From NCBI RefSeq assembly GCF_025997855.1, contig NZ_AP026560.1, positions 252,501 to 292,500 of the forward strand: DNA of 40,000 nucleotides, given 5' to 3'. The notes below the pieces were generated by a model. That model searched no databases, was not told the origin of the DNA, and was given only the letters and a program-made list of their open reading frames with translations. The stretch is from Deinococcus aetherius. Its GTDB lineage: Bacteria; Deinococcota; Deinococci; Deinococcales; Deinococcaceae. This document shows, piece by piece, positions 10,920 to 21,010 of this stretch (positions within the stretch are counted from its first letter, which is position 1; every line of letters starts with the position of its first letter). The position numbers were made by a program, and so were the translations under genes.

Positions 10920-12632
10920 TCAGGCGGAGGTCCCGAGTTGCTCCTCCAGAAAGGCCATCAGGCCCCGGATGTACTCCCGGTCGAAGCGGAACTCCACCCC
11001 CGCCGCCCGGTACAGCTCGGGAACGGGCACGGTGCTGCCCAGGCGCAGGCTCGCCTTGTAGTCCTCCAGGGCGCGGGCCGGGTCCGCCTGGAACGAGCGC
11101 CACACCCCCACGGCGGCGAGGTAACACATCGCGTACTCGATGTAGTAGAAGGGCGTGCGGAAGATGTGGTAATACTGCCAGCCCTTCGCCCGCGCCCCCT
11201 CGTCCAGGCCCTCCCAGTTCACGAAGGGGTGGAAGGTGCGGTCGAGTTCGAGCCACTTCGCGTCGAGGTCGGCCACCGTGATGTCTCCCTCCGCCTCGGC
11301 GTAGAGCCAGTGCTGGAAGGCGTCCATCTGGGCGGCCCAGGGGAGAAAGGCCACCACGCCCTGAAGCTGCTTCTCCCGGTAGCGGGCGAGTTCTTCGGGC
11401 GGGAAGACGTGCCCCAGGTGGTCCAGGGTCAGGAATTCCATCGCCATGCTGGGAATCTCGATGAACTCGATGGGGCTCCAGCGGTTCCACACCAGCGGCT
11501 GCGCGTCCCCGCTCAGGAAGCCGTGGAAGGCGTGCCCGACCTCGTGGAAGAGGACCCGCACGTCCTCGGCGGTGCCCACCACGTTCATCAGGACGAAGGG
11601 TTCGTTCGTGACCGGGAAGTACTGGCAGTACGCGTGGGTCATCTTCCCCGGGCGCGATTCGAGGTCGAGCAGGCTGCCCCGCATGGCCCGGAAGCGCCCG
11701 CCCAGCTCAGGGTCCAGCTCGCCCAGGGCCGTCTGCGCGAGCGTTTCGAGTTCGGCGCCCGTGCGGAAGGGTTTCAGCGCCTCGCGTCCCCCCGGGTCGA
11801 GGAGGTTGTTGCGGTTGTAGTCCCACGGGCGCACCGAGTCGAGGCCCAGCCGGGAGGCGATGTCCGCCATCATCCGCCCGGCGAGGGGCACGACCTCGCC
11901 CCGCACGGCCGCGTGGAAGGCGAGGCAGTCTTCCGGGGTGTAGTCCACCCGGTCGAGGCGCTTCCAGGCGTAGTCGCGGTAGTTGCCGAGGTCGGCGTTG
12001 CGCGCGAGTTGCCGCCGCGTCCGAATCAGGCTCAGCATCAGGGCGTCGAGTTCAGGGGCAATCTCCAGGCGGCTGGCGTCAAGTGCCCGCCGCGCCTCCT
12101 CGCGCTCCGCCCGGTCGGGGCTGTCGAGGTGCTGCCCCACCCGGGGGACGGTGAGCGTCTCGCCGCGAAAGGAAACCTTCTGGTTCCCGGTGATCACCCC
12201 GTGGCGGTTCATCTGCGCCTCGTGCTCCACGCCCAGCTCCACGTTCGCCTCGCGGAAGAGGGCGGCGGCGTCCCGGAAGCGGCGGTAGTTCAGGGCGAAG
12301 TCGGGTGCCGGGACGTACCCCGGCACCGCGAGCAACTTCTCGGTGAGGGCGTGGTCGGCGCGGGTCGTCTGCGGCACGACCTCCTCCAGAAAGGTCGCGT
12401 AGCGGGCCTGAACCGCCGCGTCGTCCGTGTGGAGGTCGGCCAGGGTGGCGAGCTTGGCGCTCACGCCCATCAGCTCGGCGTCGAGCGCGCTCCACTCGGC
12501 GAGCCAGGCGGGCACGGCCTCCGGCGTCAGCTCGGCGGCCTGGAGCCGGGCGTAGCGGGGGGCGAAGGTCTCCCAACGGGTCTGGTCGGCGGGCACGCTC
12601 AGCACCCGCTCGCTGTCGGTTCGGGGGGTCAC
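10920..12632 (-). CDS. M3-family oligoendopeptidase (PepF-like)
   Basis: A 570-residue zinc metallopeptidase of the M3 family, which cleaves short peptides in the cytoplasm. The zinc motif HEVGH is at 363-367, with the third ligand probably E392 in [11 protein letters not shown]. The tail block [23 protein letters not shown] is typical of oligoendopeptidase F-type enzymes. There is no signal peptide. The start at GTG 12632 is used because TAGACT ends 7 nt upstream and the family N-terminus begins here; the frame is open to 13199 but overlaps the divergent coaBC gene. The promoter region is shared head-to-head with coaBC (118 bp between starts). Confidence 0.88.
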   Translation of the reverse strand: MTPRTDSERVLSVPADQTRWETFAPRYARLQAAELTPEAVPAWLAEWSALDAELMGVSAKLATLADLHTDDAAVQARYATFLEEVVPQTTRADHALTEKLLAVPGYVPAPDFALNYRRFRDAAALFREANVELGVEHEAQMNRHGVITGNQKVSFRGETLTVPRVGQHLDSPDRAEREEARRALDASRLEIAPELDALMLSLIRTRRQLARNADLGNYRDYAWKRLDRVDYTPEDCLAFHAAVRGEVVPLAGRMMADIASRLGLDSVRPWDYNRNNLLDPGGREALKPFRTGAELETLAQTALGELDPELGGRFRAMRGSLLDLESRPGKMTHAYCQYFPVTNEPFVLMNVVGTAEDVRVLFHEVGHAFHGFLSGDAQPLVWNRWSPIEFIEIPSMAMEFLTLDHLGHVFPPEELARYREKQLQGVVAFLPWAAQMDAFQHWLYAEAEGDITVADLDAKWLELDRTFHPFVNWEGLDEGARAKGWQYYHIFRTPFYYIEYAMCYLAAVGVWRSFQADPARALEDYKASLRLGSTVPVPELYRAAGVEFRFDREYIRGLMAFLEEQLGTSA

Positions 12633-12639
12633 GGGAGCG

Positions 12640-12645
12640 AGTCTA
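12640..12645 (-). promoter_or_regulatory. -10 box, leaderless start of the M3 peptidase
   Basis: On the minus strand TAGACT is followed after 7 nt by the GTG at 12632. It decides the start, since the open frame extends almost 190 codons further upstream. Confidence 0.6.
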
Positions 12646-12737
12646 CCGCCCGCCCGGGGAGGTGGCCGGACCTTCACAGCACCCCCTCTCCTCCCCGAAT
12701 GTCGGCGGCCACCGAAACCGCCCGCGCCCCCGACCCG

Positions 12738-12743
12738 TAGACT
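12738..12743 (+). promoter_or_regulatory. -10 box, leaderless start of coaBC
   Basis: TAGACT is followed after 7 nt by the GTG at 12751. Confidence 0.6.
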
Positions 12744-12750
12744 TGCCCCC

Positions 12751-13983
12751 GTGAACGCTTCCGCCCCAACCCTGCCCGCCTCCGTTCTCGTCGTCGTGGG
12801 GGGCAGCATGGCGGCGGTGAAGGCGCCGAGCGTGCTGCGGCGGCTGCGCGAGCGGGGTGCGCGGGTGCGGGTGATCGCCACCCGGGCGTCCCTGGCCTTC
12901 GTCACCGAACTCAGCCTGGCGACGGCGGCGGACATAGAGGTGGCGACTGACGGGACGTGGTTTACGCCCCGCCCCGACGCCCAGCACCTCACCCTCTCGC
13001 GGGCGGACGCGGTGGTGGTCGTGGGCGCCTCCGCCGACCTCCTCGCGCGGGCGGCGACCGGGCGGGCGGACGACCTCGCCTCGGCGACCCTCCTCAGCGT
13101 CCGCGCCCCCGTGCTGTGGGTCCCGGCGATGAACGAGCGCATGTGGGAACACCCGGCGGTGCGGGCGAACGCTGAGCGGCTGCGCGGGTGGGGGCACACC
13201 TTCCTGGGTCCCGTCTACGGCGCCTTCGGCTCGCGCGGGGAGGGCACGGGGATGGGGCGGATGGCCGAGCCCGAGGACATCGCGGAGGCGGTGCTGGCCC
13301 TGCTCGCCCCCCCCACCCCGCGCGACCTGGAGGGGGTGAAGGTCGTCGTCTCCGCCGGACCCACCCGCGAGTACCTCGACCCCGTGCGTTTCATCAGCAA
13401 CCCGTCGAGCGGCAAGATGGGCTTAGCGGTCGCCGAGGAGGCGCGCGACCGGGGGGCGGAGGTGACGCTCGTGACCGGCCCGGTGAGTCTCCCCGATCCG
13501 AGTGGCGTGCGGGTGGTCCGCATCGAGAGCGCCCTGGAGCTGCGGGACGCGGTGGTGGGGGCGGCGGGGGACGCGGAAATCGTGGTGATGACGGCGGCGG
13601 TCGCCGACTACCGCGCGGCCGAGCGTTCGGACGAGAAGCAGGCCAAGGTGGCGGGGGACGTGACGGTCCACCTCACCCCCAACCCCGACATCCTCGCGGA
13701 GCTGGGGGTGCAGAAGGGGAACCGGGTCCTTGTCGGCTTTGCGATGGAGACGCACGCCGGGGTCGAGCGGGCGGCCCTCAAGGCGCGGCGCAAGAACGCC
13801 GATTTCATCCTCCTCAACTACCCTACCCGCGAGGGCACCGCGTTCGGCGGCGACGACAACGAGGTGACGCTCGTGCGCCCCGACGGCTCCCACGAGGCGT
13901 GGCCCCGCCTGAGCAAGCGCGAGGTGGCCCGCCGCCTGCTGGACGAGGCGTGCCGGGTCCGCGAGCGGCGGCGGGAAACCTGA
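12751..13983 (+). CDS. coaBC: Bifunctional phosphopantothenoylcysteine synthetase/decarboxylase
   Basis: A 410-residue protein for two steps of coenzyme A synthesis. The N-terminal CoaC flavoprotein half (about 10-185) keeps the active-site His (H79 in AQHLTLS) and PAMNERMW (125-132). Its nucleotide loop is altered (GGSMAAVK instead of GGIAAYK), and the usual ACG flap with the catalytic Cys is replaced by a Cys-free [15 protein letters not shown] at 157-171. The C-terminal CoaB half (about 193-400) is standard: [29 protein letters not shown] and VGFAMET. It starts at GTG 12751 with a TAGACT box 7 nt upstream. An argR gene follows 89 bp later with its own control region. Confidence 0.88.
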   Translation: MNASAPTLPASVLVVVGGSMAAVKAPSVLRRLRERGARVRVIATRASLAFVTELSLATAADIEVATDGTWFTPRPDAQHLTLSRADAVVVVGASADLLARAATGRADDLASATLLSVRAPVLWVPAMNERMWEHPAVRANAERLRGWGHTFLGPVYGAFGSRGEGTGMGRMAEPEDIAEAVLALLAPPTPRDLEGVKVVVSAGPTREYLDPVRFISNPSSGKMGLAVAEEARDRGAEVTLVTGPVSLPDPSGVRVVRIESALELRDAVVGAAGDAEIVVMTAAVADYRAAERSDEKQAKVAGDVTVHLTPNPDILAELGVQKGNRVLVGFAMETHAGVERAALKARRKNADFILLNYPTREGTAFGGDDNEVTLVRPDGSHEAWPRLSKREVARRLLDEACRVRERRRET

Positions 13984-14039
13984 GAGGGCGCCGCGTCCGG
14001 TTGTTCTGACACGGCGGTCGGGAACCGGGACACCTCGGT

Positions 14040-14050
14040 TGAATTATTCA
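14040..14050 (+). promoter_or_regulatory. Candidate ARG box upstream of argR
   Basis: TGAATTATTCA is a perfect palindrome resembling half-to-full ARG box cores (TGAAT-ATTCA). It lies 22 nt before the argR start and just upstream of the -10 candidate, a position suited to autoregulation. A second palindrome, TATGCATA (14056-14063), sits between it and the start. Confidence 0.5.
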
Positions 14051-14061
14051 GCACTTATGCA

Positions 14062-14067
14062 TAGGAT
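14062..14067 (+). promoter_or_regulatory. -10 box of argR
   Basis: TAGGAT ends 5 nt before the GTG at 14073 (a GTG at 14071 is out of frame). It would give a leaderless argR mRNA. Confidence 0.4.
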
Positions 14068-14072
14068 GGCGT

Positions 14073-14534
14073 GTGCTCAGCAAGGAACAGCGCCAGAAGC
14101 GCATTCAGGACATCATCGCGCGGGAGAGTGTCTCCACGCAGGCCGAACTCGTCGAGCGGCTGCGCTCTGAAGGCGTGCAGGTCACCCAGGCGACGGTCAG
14201 CCGTGACATCAACGAACTGCGGCTGGTGCGGCTGCCCATCGGTAAGGGCCGCCACCGCTACGCGCTCGCGCAGGTCAGCGGCCACAACGACGTGCGTGAC
14301 CAGCTCGAACGCCTCTTCCAGAACTTCGTGCGGGACGTGGACCGGGGCGAGAACATGCTCGTGATCCGCACCGCCGACGGCCACGCGGCGGGGGTCGCCC
14401 TCCTCCTCGACAAGCTGCGCCGCGACGACATCGTGGGCACCATCGCCGGGGAGGACACCATCTTCGTCGTCGCCCGCACGATCGACGAGGGCGAGGCCCT
14501 GATGGAGGAACTCCACGCGCTGATGCTGGGGTAG
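14073..14534 (+). CDS. argR: Arginine repressor
   Basis: A 153-residue ArgR-family regulator that controls arginine metabolism in response to arginine. The N-terminal winged helix (about 1-70) carries [10 protein letters not shown] and the recognition segment [17 protein letters not shown]. The C-terminal oligomerisation and arginine-binding half carries [13 protein letters not shown] and [12 protein letters not shown]. The start is GTG at 14073. A palindromic ARG-box-like sequence just upstream suggests autoregulation. No arginine biosynthesis gene is present in the window. Confidence 0.9.
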   Translation: MLSKEQRQKRIQDIIARESVSTQAELVERLRSEGVQVTQATVSRDINELRLVRLPIGKGRHRYALAQVSGHNDVRDQLERLFQNFVRDVDRGENMLVIRTADGHAAGVALLLDKLRRDDIVGTIAGEDTIFVVARTIDEGEALMEELHALMLG

Positions 14535-14617
14535 AGGGAAATGCACCCGACGGGGTTGGCCGGTCGGCCCGCATGTGTGGCTTTCGTCAAACTTTATGTG
14601 TATAGAGTGAGTCGGGC

Positions 14618-15103
14618 ATGAAGAAGCTTCTGCTGTTGCCCACCCTGCTCCTCGCCGCCTGCGCCTCGATGGCCGCGCCCGTCGCGCCCCTCGCGCCGGG
14701 GGACGTCCTCACCCTGACTGGCACGACCAGGAGCAAGGAGGCCGTGAACGTGACGCTGACCGTGCGCACCAGGGGCGAGCGCGACCGGGACGGCGACTGG
14801 GAGTACGACGCCGATGGAGCCAAGCCCGACTCGGCCGTGATCTTCGTCGACGGCGAACAAGACTTCGTCATGGCGGTCGACAGCTCCGATGTCGTGGACG
14901 ACGGCGGGACACGGCACGAAACCATCCTGGCGTGTTTTGCGGCCCCCAGCGGTCCCGGTTGGCGTACGGCGGAGGGCTATCTGGTGCAGGGGGACAGGAT
15001 GTCCTTCCAGATTCTGGGGCAGCGGCTCAAGAGCCAGTCGGAACTGGCGGGACTCAAAACGCTCGCCGAGAACGCCGGGGACTGCCACCTCACCCGCAAG
15101 TAA
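14618..15103 (+). CDS. Predicted lipoprotein of unknown function
   Basis: A 161-residue protein with a lipoprotein signal (MKKLLLLPTLLLAAC) in which C15 would be lipidated. The mature part has a short beta-rich look, an acidic segment (RDRDGDWEYDADGAKPDSAV) and two further cysteines (in LACFAAP and GDCHL) that could form a disulfide. No family recognised. A TAGAGT box (14603-14608) lies 9 nt upstream of the ATG. It ends in a perfect hairpin shared with the convergent xseA. Confidence 0.65.
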   Translation: MKKLLLLPTLLLAACASMAAPVAPLAPGDVLTLTGTTRSKEAVNVTLTVRTRGERDRDGDWEYDADGAKPDSAVIFVDGEQDFVMAVDSSDVVDDGGTRHETILACFAAPSGPGWRTAEGYLVQGDRMSFQILGQRLKSQSELAGLKTLAENAGDCHLTRK

Positions 15104-15135
15104 GGGGCCCGCCGCCCAAGGGTTGAACGGGCCCC
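15104..15135. terminator. Bidirectional terminator hairpin between lipoprotein gene and xseA
   Basis: GGGGCCCG (15104-15111) pairs perfectly with CGGGCCCC (15128-15135) across a 16-nt loop. It begins directly after the lipoprotein stop and lies 16 bp beyond the convergent xseA stop. No T-tract is present on either strand. Confidence 0.5.
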
Positions 15136-15151
15136 TGCTCAGGCGGGGGCT

Positions 15152-16375
15152 TCACTCTCGCGCCTCGCCTTCCCCCCGCACCCGCACCACCCCGTCCCCG
15201 AACTCCAGGGTGAGGGGCTGCCCCGCCCCCACCCCCGCCGCCCGCGTGACCGGCCTGCCCGCCTCGTCCCGCACGAGCGCGTAACCGCGCGCCAGCGTCC
15301 TCTCGGGGGTCAGGCCGAGTGCTTGCCGCATCAGGGCGTCCACCTCGGCGTGGGCGGCCTCGGCGTGGCGGCGGGCGGCACCCAGGGCGCGGTCGAGCGC
15401 CCACTGTGCCCCGGCGTCCGCTTCGAGAAGCGCCTCGCGGGCGTGGGCGCGGATGGTGCGGGCGTCCTCCTGCGCCTGGGCCGCCGCGCCCACCACCGTG
15501 CGCACGATCAGCCCGGCGGCCTTGCTCGGCGTGTCGGTGCGGATGCAGGCCACCTCGTCGGGAAGGGTGTCGTCGCGGGCGTGGCCGAGTCCGGTGATCA
15601 CGGGGGCCGGGAAGGTGGCGAGCGCCCGGCTCACCTCCAGGTCGTTGAGCCACGCTAGGTCAGTCACCGCGCCCCCACCCCGGATGATCACCAGCGCGTC
15701 GAGGGGGTCCTCCGCGTGCGCCTCCCTCGCTTCCCCGATGGCCTCCGCCAGGCTCTCCCCCGCCTCCCGGCCCTGGAAGGTGGCCTCCAGGTACAGGAAT
15801 TCGACCACCCCCGCCGCCTCCAGCGGGTCCGTCTCGCGCCGGAAGTCGCCCAGGCCCGCCGCGCCGACCGGGCTGATCACTGCCACCCGCGCGAAGTCGG
15901 TGGGGGCGGGCAGCGCGCGGTTGAGGCCGTAGACACCCCCGCGCACCAGCGTCTCGCGCAGGGTCTCCAGCTTGAGTTGCGCGTCCCCCAGGGTGAACTC
16001 GGGGGACAGGTCCACGACGTTGAGCGAGAAGCCGTATTGCGGGTGAAACTCGGCGGTGCAGAAGAGGAGCACCTTGAGGCCTGAGGTCAGCGTCCCGCCC
16101 GTCGCCCGGCGGAACTTACCCTCCAGAAGGGCGCGTTCGCGCGCCCACACGGTCGCCCGGCACTTGGCGACCTCCACCCCGCTTTCGAGTTGCACGAGGT
16201 CGAGGTACAGGTGGCGGCGGTCCGTGATCGAGGCGATCTCCGCCCGCACCCACACGCCCCCCGGCACCCCCCGCGCGATGACCTGCCCGACGTAGTTCAG
16301 CACGTCCGCGAGTTCCAGGAAGTGCTCGGGCGGGCGCGTCGTCTCCGCCCTGCCCTTCTTCCGGCGCCCGGTCAC
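15152..16375 (-). CDS. xseA: Exodeoxyribonuclease VII large subunit
   Basis: A 407-residue XseA, the catalytic subunit of exonuclease VII, which degrades single-stranded DNA from both ends. An N-terminal OB fold (about 18-115) is followed by the nuclease domain with [29 protein letters not shown] and [17 protein letters not shown], then a long alanine/arginine-rich helical region (about 280-350) that binds XseB. The start at GTG 16375 overlaps the crcB stop (GTGA), so the two are translationally coupled. An xseB gene is not visible in this window. Confidence 0.88.
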   Translation of the reverse strand: MTGRRKKGRAETTRPPEHFLELADVLNYVGQVIARGVPGGVWVRAEIASITDRRHLYLDLVQLESGVEVAKCRATVWARERALLEGKFRRATGGTLTSGLKVLLFCTAEFHPQYGFSLNVVDLSPEFTLGDAQLKLETLRETLVRGGVYGLNRALPAPTDFARVAVISPVGAAGLGDFRRETDPLEAAGVVEFLYLEATFQGREAGESLAEAIGEAREAHAEDPLDALVIIRGGGAVTDLAWLNDLEVSRALATFPAPVITGLGHARDDTLPDEVACIRTDTPSKAAGLIVRTVVGAAAQAQEDARTIRAHAREALLEADAGAQWALDRALGAARRHAEAAHAEVDALMRQALGLTPERTLARGYALVRDEAGRPVTRAAGVGAGQPLTLEFGDGVVRVRGEGEARE

Positions 16376-16746
16376 AGCCGCGCTCCCAGCCAGCGACCCA
16401 GCGCCGCCGCAAGCACGCCCAGGACCACGCTCAGCCCCGCGTAGAGGGCCGCGAGGCCTCCCGCTCCGCGTCCCAGCAGCCCGTCCACGTCCACGCTGAA
16501 GGTCGAGAAGGTGGTGAAGGCGCCCAGTACCCCCGTCCCGAAGGCCAGGCGCACCTCGGGCGGCCACACGCCCCGCCCCACGAGCGCCACCGTCAGCCCG
16601 AGCAGGAAGGAGCCGAGCACGTTGATGAGCAGGACGGAGGCCGGAAACCCGGTTCGGGTCACCACGGGCGCCAGGGCGAGCATGATCCCGTGCCGCGCCG
16701 CCGCCCCCAGGGCCCCGCCCGCCATCACCCACAGCCACACGCTCAT
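16372..16746 (-). CDS. crcB: Fluoride ion channel CrcB/Fluc
   Basis: A 124-residue membrane protein with four predicted helices that exports fluoride as a dual-topology dimer. Diagnostic motifs are [10 protein letters not shown] at the N-terminus, [12 protein letters not shown] in helix 2 and [13 protein letters not shown] in helix 3, which contains the conserved Phe and Thr/Ser pore residues. A TATCCT box ends 7 nt before the ATG. The stop overlaps the xseA start by 4 nt, an unusual operon partner. No fluoride riboswitch is possible if the transcript is leaderless as the box suggests. Confidence 0.88.
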   Translation of the reverse strand: MSVWLWVMAGGALGAAARHGIMLALAPVVTRTGFPASVLLINVLGSFLLGLTVALVGRGVWPPEVRLAFGTGVLGAFTTFSTFSVDVDGLLGRGAGGLAALYAGLSVVLGVLAAALGRWLGARL

Positions 16747-16753
16747 GGGGGAC

Positions 16754-16759
16754 AGGATA
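16754..16759 (-). promoter_or_regulatory. -10 box, leaderless start of crcB-xseA
   Basis: On the minus strand TATCCT is followed after 7 nt by the ATG at 16746. Confidence 0.55.
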
Positions 16760-16814
16760 GGGGAGGTGGGGGGCGAACGTGGGGGAAGCGCCCCGCCGCC
16801 TCCCGGCCACGCTC

Positions 16815-16820
16815 TACGAT
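16815..16820 (+). promoter_or_regulatory. -10 box, leaderless start of corA
   Basis: TACGAT is followed after 7 nt by the ATG at 16828. This favours that start over open frame upstream that overlaps the crcB promoter. Confidence 0.55.
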
Positions 16821-16827
16821 CTGCCCC

Positions 16828-17742
16828 ATGATCCGCGCCAAGACCTTAGGGGGAGCCGACCTCACCTGGAATGGGGAGACCGAAGGCGTCTGGGTGGACG
16901 CGCAGGGGGTCACGGGGGAGGAACTCGCCCGCCTCAGACTGGCCTTTCCCCTCAACCGCCTCGCCGTGGAGGACGCGCTGGAACAGGGGCACTGGAGCCG
17001 CGCGGAGGGCTACCCCGAGCACGCCTTCATCACGGTGCGCTCCTTCACTCGGCCCGAGGAGCCCGACGAGTTCACCGAGCGCGTCAGCATCTTCGCCTTT
17101 CCCCAAGCGGTGCTGACGATCAGCAGCGCGGGCACCCGGGCGCTCGGCAGCGTGTGGAACCTCGTGGGCCGCGAGAGCGTGAACACGCCGGGCGAGGTCG
17201 TGTACGAACTCCTCGACCAGACCGCCGACACCTTCTTCGTCCTCGCCGACCGCTTAGAGGAGCGGGTGGACGCCCTGGAGGAGGAGGTCTTCCAGAACCA
17301 ACGCCACAATCCCATTCCGAAAGTCTTCGACCTCAAGCATCTGCTCGCCCAGGCCCGCCGCCTGAGCGCCGACGCCCGCGAGGCCACCCTGCTGCTCACC
17401 CGCTACGGCGACCCCACCAGCGCCGACGCCGTGCGCTACCGCGACGTGCAGGACTCCTTCAGCCGGGCGAGCGGGCGCCTCGACGGCCTGCGCGACTACC
17501 TCACCAGCCTGCTCGACCTGCACCTGAACCTGCAAAGCCAGCGCATGAACGAGGTCATGCGGACCCTGACGGCGGTGAGCGTGATCTTCCTGCCGCTGAC
17601 CTTCCTGGCGGGCGTGTGGGGCATGAACTTCCACTTCATCCCCGAGCTGTCGTGGCGTTACGGGTACGCCCTCGCGTGGGGCAGCTTCCTCCTGATCGGC
17701 GGGCTGCTCGCGTACTCCTTCAAGCGGCGGGGCTGGTGGTGA
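16828..17742 (+). CDS. corA: CorA-family magnesium/divalent metal transporter
   Basis: A 304-residue CorA-type channel. A long cytoplasmic N-terminal domain is followed by two C-terminal membrane helices: the first ends in the GMN selectivity motif ([14 protein letters not shown]) and the second is [19 protein letters not shown], with a basic tail KRRGWW. The periplasmic loop after GMN reads HFIPEL, close to the MPEL of classical CorA. It probably imports Mg2+; a Co2+ or Zn2+ role cannot be excluded. It is divergent from crcB. Confidence 0.88.
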   Translation: MIRAKTLGGADLTWNGETEGVWVDAQGVTGEELARLRLAFPLNRLAVEDALEQGHWSRAEGYPEHAFITVRSFTRPEEPDEFTERVSIFAFPQAVLTISSAGTRALGSVWNLVGRESVNTPGEVVYELLDQTADTFFVLADRLEERVDALEEEVFQNQRHNPIPKVFDLKHLLAQARRLSADAREATLLLTRYGDPTSADAVRYRDVQDSFSRASGRLDGLRDYLTSLLDLHLNLQSQRMNEVMRTLTAVSVIFLPLTFLAGVWGMNFHFIPELSWRYGYALAWGSFLLIGGLLAYSFKRRGWW

Positions 17743-17752
17743 GAGAGGGCAG

Positions 17753-17776
17753 GGGTCCGGAGCCTGAAGCGGACCC
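17753..17776 (+). terminator. Hairpin after corA
   Basis: GGGTCCG (17753-17759) pairs perfectly with CGGACCC (17770-17776), 10 bp after the corA stop. The sequence downstream is GC-rich without a T-tract. Confidence 0.4.
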
Positions 17777-17828
17777 GCCCGCCTGATCCTGTCCAGCCCC
17801 GGCGAACCTGATGGGGTTGGAATCCAGG

Positions 17829-17834
17829 TACCCT
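17829..17834 (+). promoter_or_regulatory. -10 box of the nuclease-fold orphan
   Basis: TACCCT is followed after 5 nt by the ATG at 17840. Confidence 0.4.
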
Positions 17835-17839
17835 GACCC

Positions 17840-18433
17840 ATGTTGCCCGTGGTGCTTGAGTGTCCGGAGGAGGCCGTCATTCTCGAACGTTTTCAGCGGG
17901 CGCTCGCCGAGCTGTGGGCCTTCGACCGCGTGCTGATCGAGCGCAGGCTGGGCCAGAAGACGGTGACCCACCGCCTCGCCGTCTACCTGGAGCGGCAGTT
18001 TCCCGGCTTCCACACCGACTGTGAGTACAGCCGCAACAGCCGGGTGGACGAGGACACGTACGACTTCCCCTCCATGAGCCGCCCCCGCCAGCGCGACCTG
18101 CGCCGCAACCTCGTGCGCCAGGGCCTGAGCGAGGGGGAGGCCGAGGACGCCGCCCACACCGTCACGCACGCCTACCCCGACATCATCGTCCACTACCGCG
18201 AGGAGAACCACCTCAACCTGCTCGTCGTGGAGACGAGGCTGCTGGGAGACGGGCGAGGCTGGGGCGGCGTGCTGGAGGCGAGGGAAAAACTCCAGCGGTA
18301 CACGCTCCAGGGGGAAAAAGGACTCTACCGCTACGCCGTGGGCCTGCTGGTCGAACTGGGCGTGACGGAGGGGGGAGATCAGAGCATCGTCCACCAGTTC
18401 CGCGACGGGCAGGAGGTGGGGCGGGTGGTGTAG
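17840..18433 (+). CDS. Orphan PD-(D/E)XK nuclease-like hypothetical protein
   Basis: A 197-residue soluble protein. THRLAVYLERQFPGFHTDCEYSRN (43-66) and YPDIIVHYR...NLLVVETR (112-133) match a widespread group of uncharacterised proteins whose core reads PDIIVHRR...NLLVIEIKK, an arrangement like PD-(D/E)XK nucleases. Here the presumed catalytic set is P113-D114 and E131-T132-R133, with Arg where Lys is expected, so activity may be changed or lost. The middle (70-110) is charged and helical. It stands alone between corA and a convergent DUF6210-like gene. The nuclease link is my inference from the pattern, not a search. Confidence 0.65.
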   Translation: MLPVVLECPEEAVILERFQRALAELWAFDRVLIERRLGQKTVTHRLAVYLERQFPGFHTDCEYSRNSRVDEDTYDFPSMSRPRQRDLRRNLVRQGLSEGEAEDAAHTVTHAYPDIIVHYREENHLNLLVVETRLLGDGRGWGGVLEAREKLQRYTLQGEKGLYRYAVGLLVELGVTEGGDQSIVHQFRDGQEVGRVV

Positions 18434-18451
18434 GGGCCTCGGAAATAAGTT

Positions 18452-18882
18452 TCAGTCGCTGTTGGGGAAGACCAGCACGCCGGGGCCGTAGGGGGTGAGG
18501 ACCCTTACCCATGCCTCTGTGGATTCCGCGAGACGGTTACGGTCCAGCGTGAGGAAGTGTGGCTCGTCCGTTCGGCCTTCCGTATCGGAATACGTTCGCC
18601 AGACTCGTATCCCTTCAACAAGGAGGGCGAGTTCTTCCGCATCGGCTGATTTCCACTCCTCCTTGACGCCGGGAGGCCAGCCCTGGAACCGCTCAAAGAA
18701 GTTGGTAAGCAGCCCGGCATCTGCGAAGGTCGGAATTAGAAAGCCCTCGATCTTGCGTTGGTCACAAGCCAGTCCCATGCACTGCTCGCCGTAGGTCACG
18801 CCCATTGGGGCCTCCACGATGACAAACACGTAAGGATCATCGGAGCCGTATGGATTGATAAAGACGTGCGGCTTTCCCCCGC

Positions 18883-18886
<4 letters not shown>
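18452..18886 (-). CDS. Hypothetical protein, possibly DUF6210 (immunity-type) family
   Basis: A 144-residue protein starting at GTG 18886, whose start overlaps the gcdH stop (GTGA). The N-terminal part VFVIVEAPMGVTYGEQCMGLACDQRKIEGFLIP resembles what I recall of DUF6210 proteins, a group often seen beside polymorphic toxins and possibly acting as immunity proteins. No signal peptide or membrane helix. Sampled 60-base lines of this gene have about 57-62% GC, lower than its neighbours, hinting at a separate origin. No toxin gene is visible nearby. The family assignment is tentative. Confidence 0.5.
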
Positions 18887-20043
<1,157 letters not shown>

Positions 20044-20127
20044 GGGGACTCCGGTCAGGGGTGAGTGGGAAGTGGTCGGTGGTCGGCCCTTTCCCGGGAG
20101 GCTCGGTTGCTGGTGGTTGAACCGAGT

Positions 20128-20898
20128 CTACGGCGTCGGCGTGGGAAGGTTGTAGACACGGCGTGCGTTCTCGTCGGTCACCCGCTCCAGTTCCCCGGCG
20201 TCCAGGCCGCGCAGCCCGGCGATGAAGCTGAGGGTATGGTGCACGTAGCCGGGCCGGTTGGGCTTCCCGCGCTGAGGGACGGGGGCGAGGAAGGGCGCGT
20301 CCGTCTCCACGAGCAGACGGTCGAGGGGGACGGCGCGGGCGGCCTCCTGAATCTCCCGCGCGTTCTTGTAGGTCGTGTTCCCCGCGAACCCGAAGTACGC
20401 GCCGCGCTCCGACCCGCACTCCAGCAGCCCCGGGTGCCCGCTGAAGCAGTGCAGGATGACGGGCACATCCGGCCACACCGAGAGCACGTCGATCACGCCT
20501 CTCTGGGCCCGCTCCTCCCCGGCCTTGTCCCGCACATGGATGACGAGCGGTTTGCCCGTCCGCCGCGCCAGGTTGAGCTGCCACTCGAAGGCCGCGACCT
20601 GCGCCGCCCGCCGCGTGTCGTCCCAGTAGTCGTCCAGCCCGCTCTCCCCGATGCCGACGACGCGGGGGTGCTGGGAGAGGCGCTCGATCTCCGCCCGCGT
20701 CTCCGGCCCGTCCTCCCCCATGCTCGTCGGGTGCAGGCCCACCGTCGCCCACACGTCCTCGTAGCGTTCGGCGAGGGCTAGGGCGTTGCGGGCGTGCTCG
20801 GGGCTCGCGCCGATGCAGACCATGCCCGTCAGGCCGAATTCGCCCCGCGCGGAGGCCGGGTCGTCAAGGAAGTCGAGGTGGCAGTGGGTGTCGATCAT
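20128..20898 (-). CDS. tatD: TatD-family metal-dependent hydrolase
   Basis: A 256-residue TIM-barrel hydrolase, a Mg2+-dependent DNase or 3'-exonuclease in characterised members. It begins [10 protein letters not shown] with the HxH metal motif, followed by [16 protein letters not shown] (second metal-binding Glu), [15 protein letters not shown] and [10 protein letters not shown]. All family motifs are intact. The start at 20898 is set by MIDTHCH and by a TACCCT box 7 nt upstream; open frame beyond it is spurious. Confidence 0.88.
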   Translation of the reverse strand: MIDTHCHLDFLDDPASARGEFGLTGMVCIGASPEHARNALALAERYEDVWATVGLHPTSMGEDGPETRAEIERLSQHPRVVGIGESGLDDYWDDTRRAAQVAAFEWQLNLARRTGKPLVIHVRDKAGEERAQRGVIDVLSVWPDVPVILHCFSGHPGLLECGSERGAYFGFAGNTTYKNAREIQEAARAVPLDRLLVETDAPFLAPVPQRGKPNRPGYVHHTLSFIAGLRGLDAGELERVTDENARRVYNLPTPTP

Positions 20899-20905
20899 GG
20901 GGGAG

Positions 20906-20911
20906 AGGGTA
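20906..20911 (-). promoter_or_regulatory. -10 box, leaderless start of tatD
   Basis: On the minus strand TACCCT is followed after 7 nt by the ATG at 20898. Confidence 0.55.
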
Positions 20912-21010
20912 AGTGGTCGGTGGGCTGGGGAGAAGGGCCCGGACCACCCGGCGGGGCCGCAGATGCAGACTCGCCCGCTTTCCCCACCCTGCATCCCTGT
21001 ATAAGGAGGA

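Noticed and set aside
10920..13199. A 759-codon form of the M3 peptidase.
   Set aside because: The extra N-terminus overlaps coaBC antisense and has no family similarity; TAGACT and GTG at 12632 give the standard start.
14594..14610. TTATGTGTATAGAGTGA as a second radiation/desiccation response motif.
   Set aside because: It matches only one half of the consensus and lacks the TTGACATAA half; about 9 of 17 positions agree, which is near chance for this pattern.
15152..16810. A 552-codon form of XseA.
   Set aside because: The first 145 codons are the antisense-like shifted frame of crcB; the GTG at 16375 overlaps the crcB stop.
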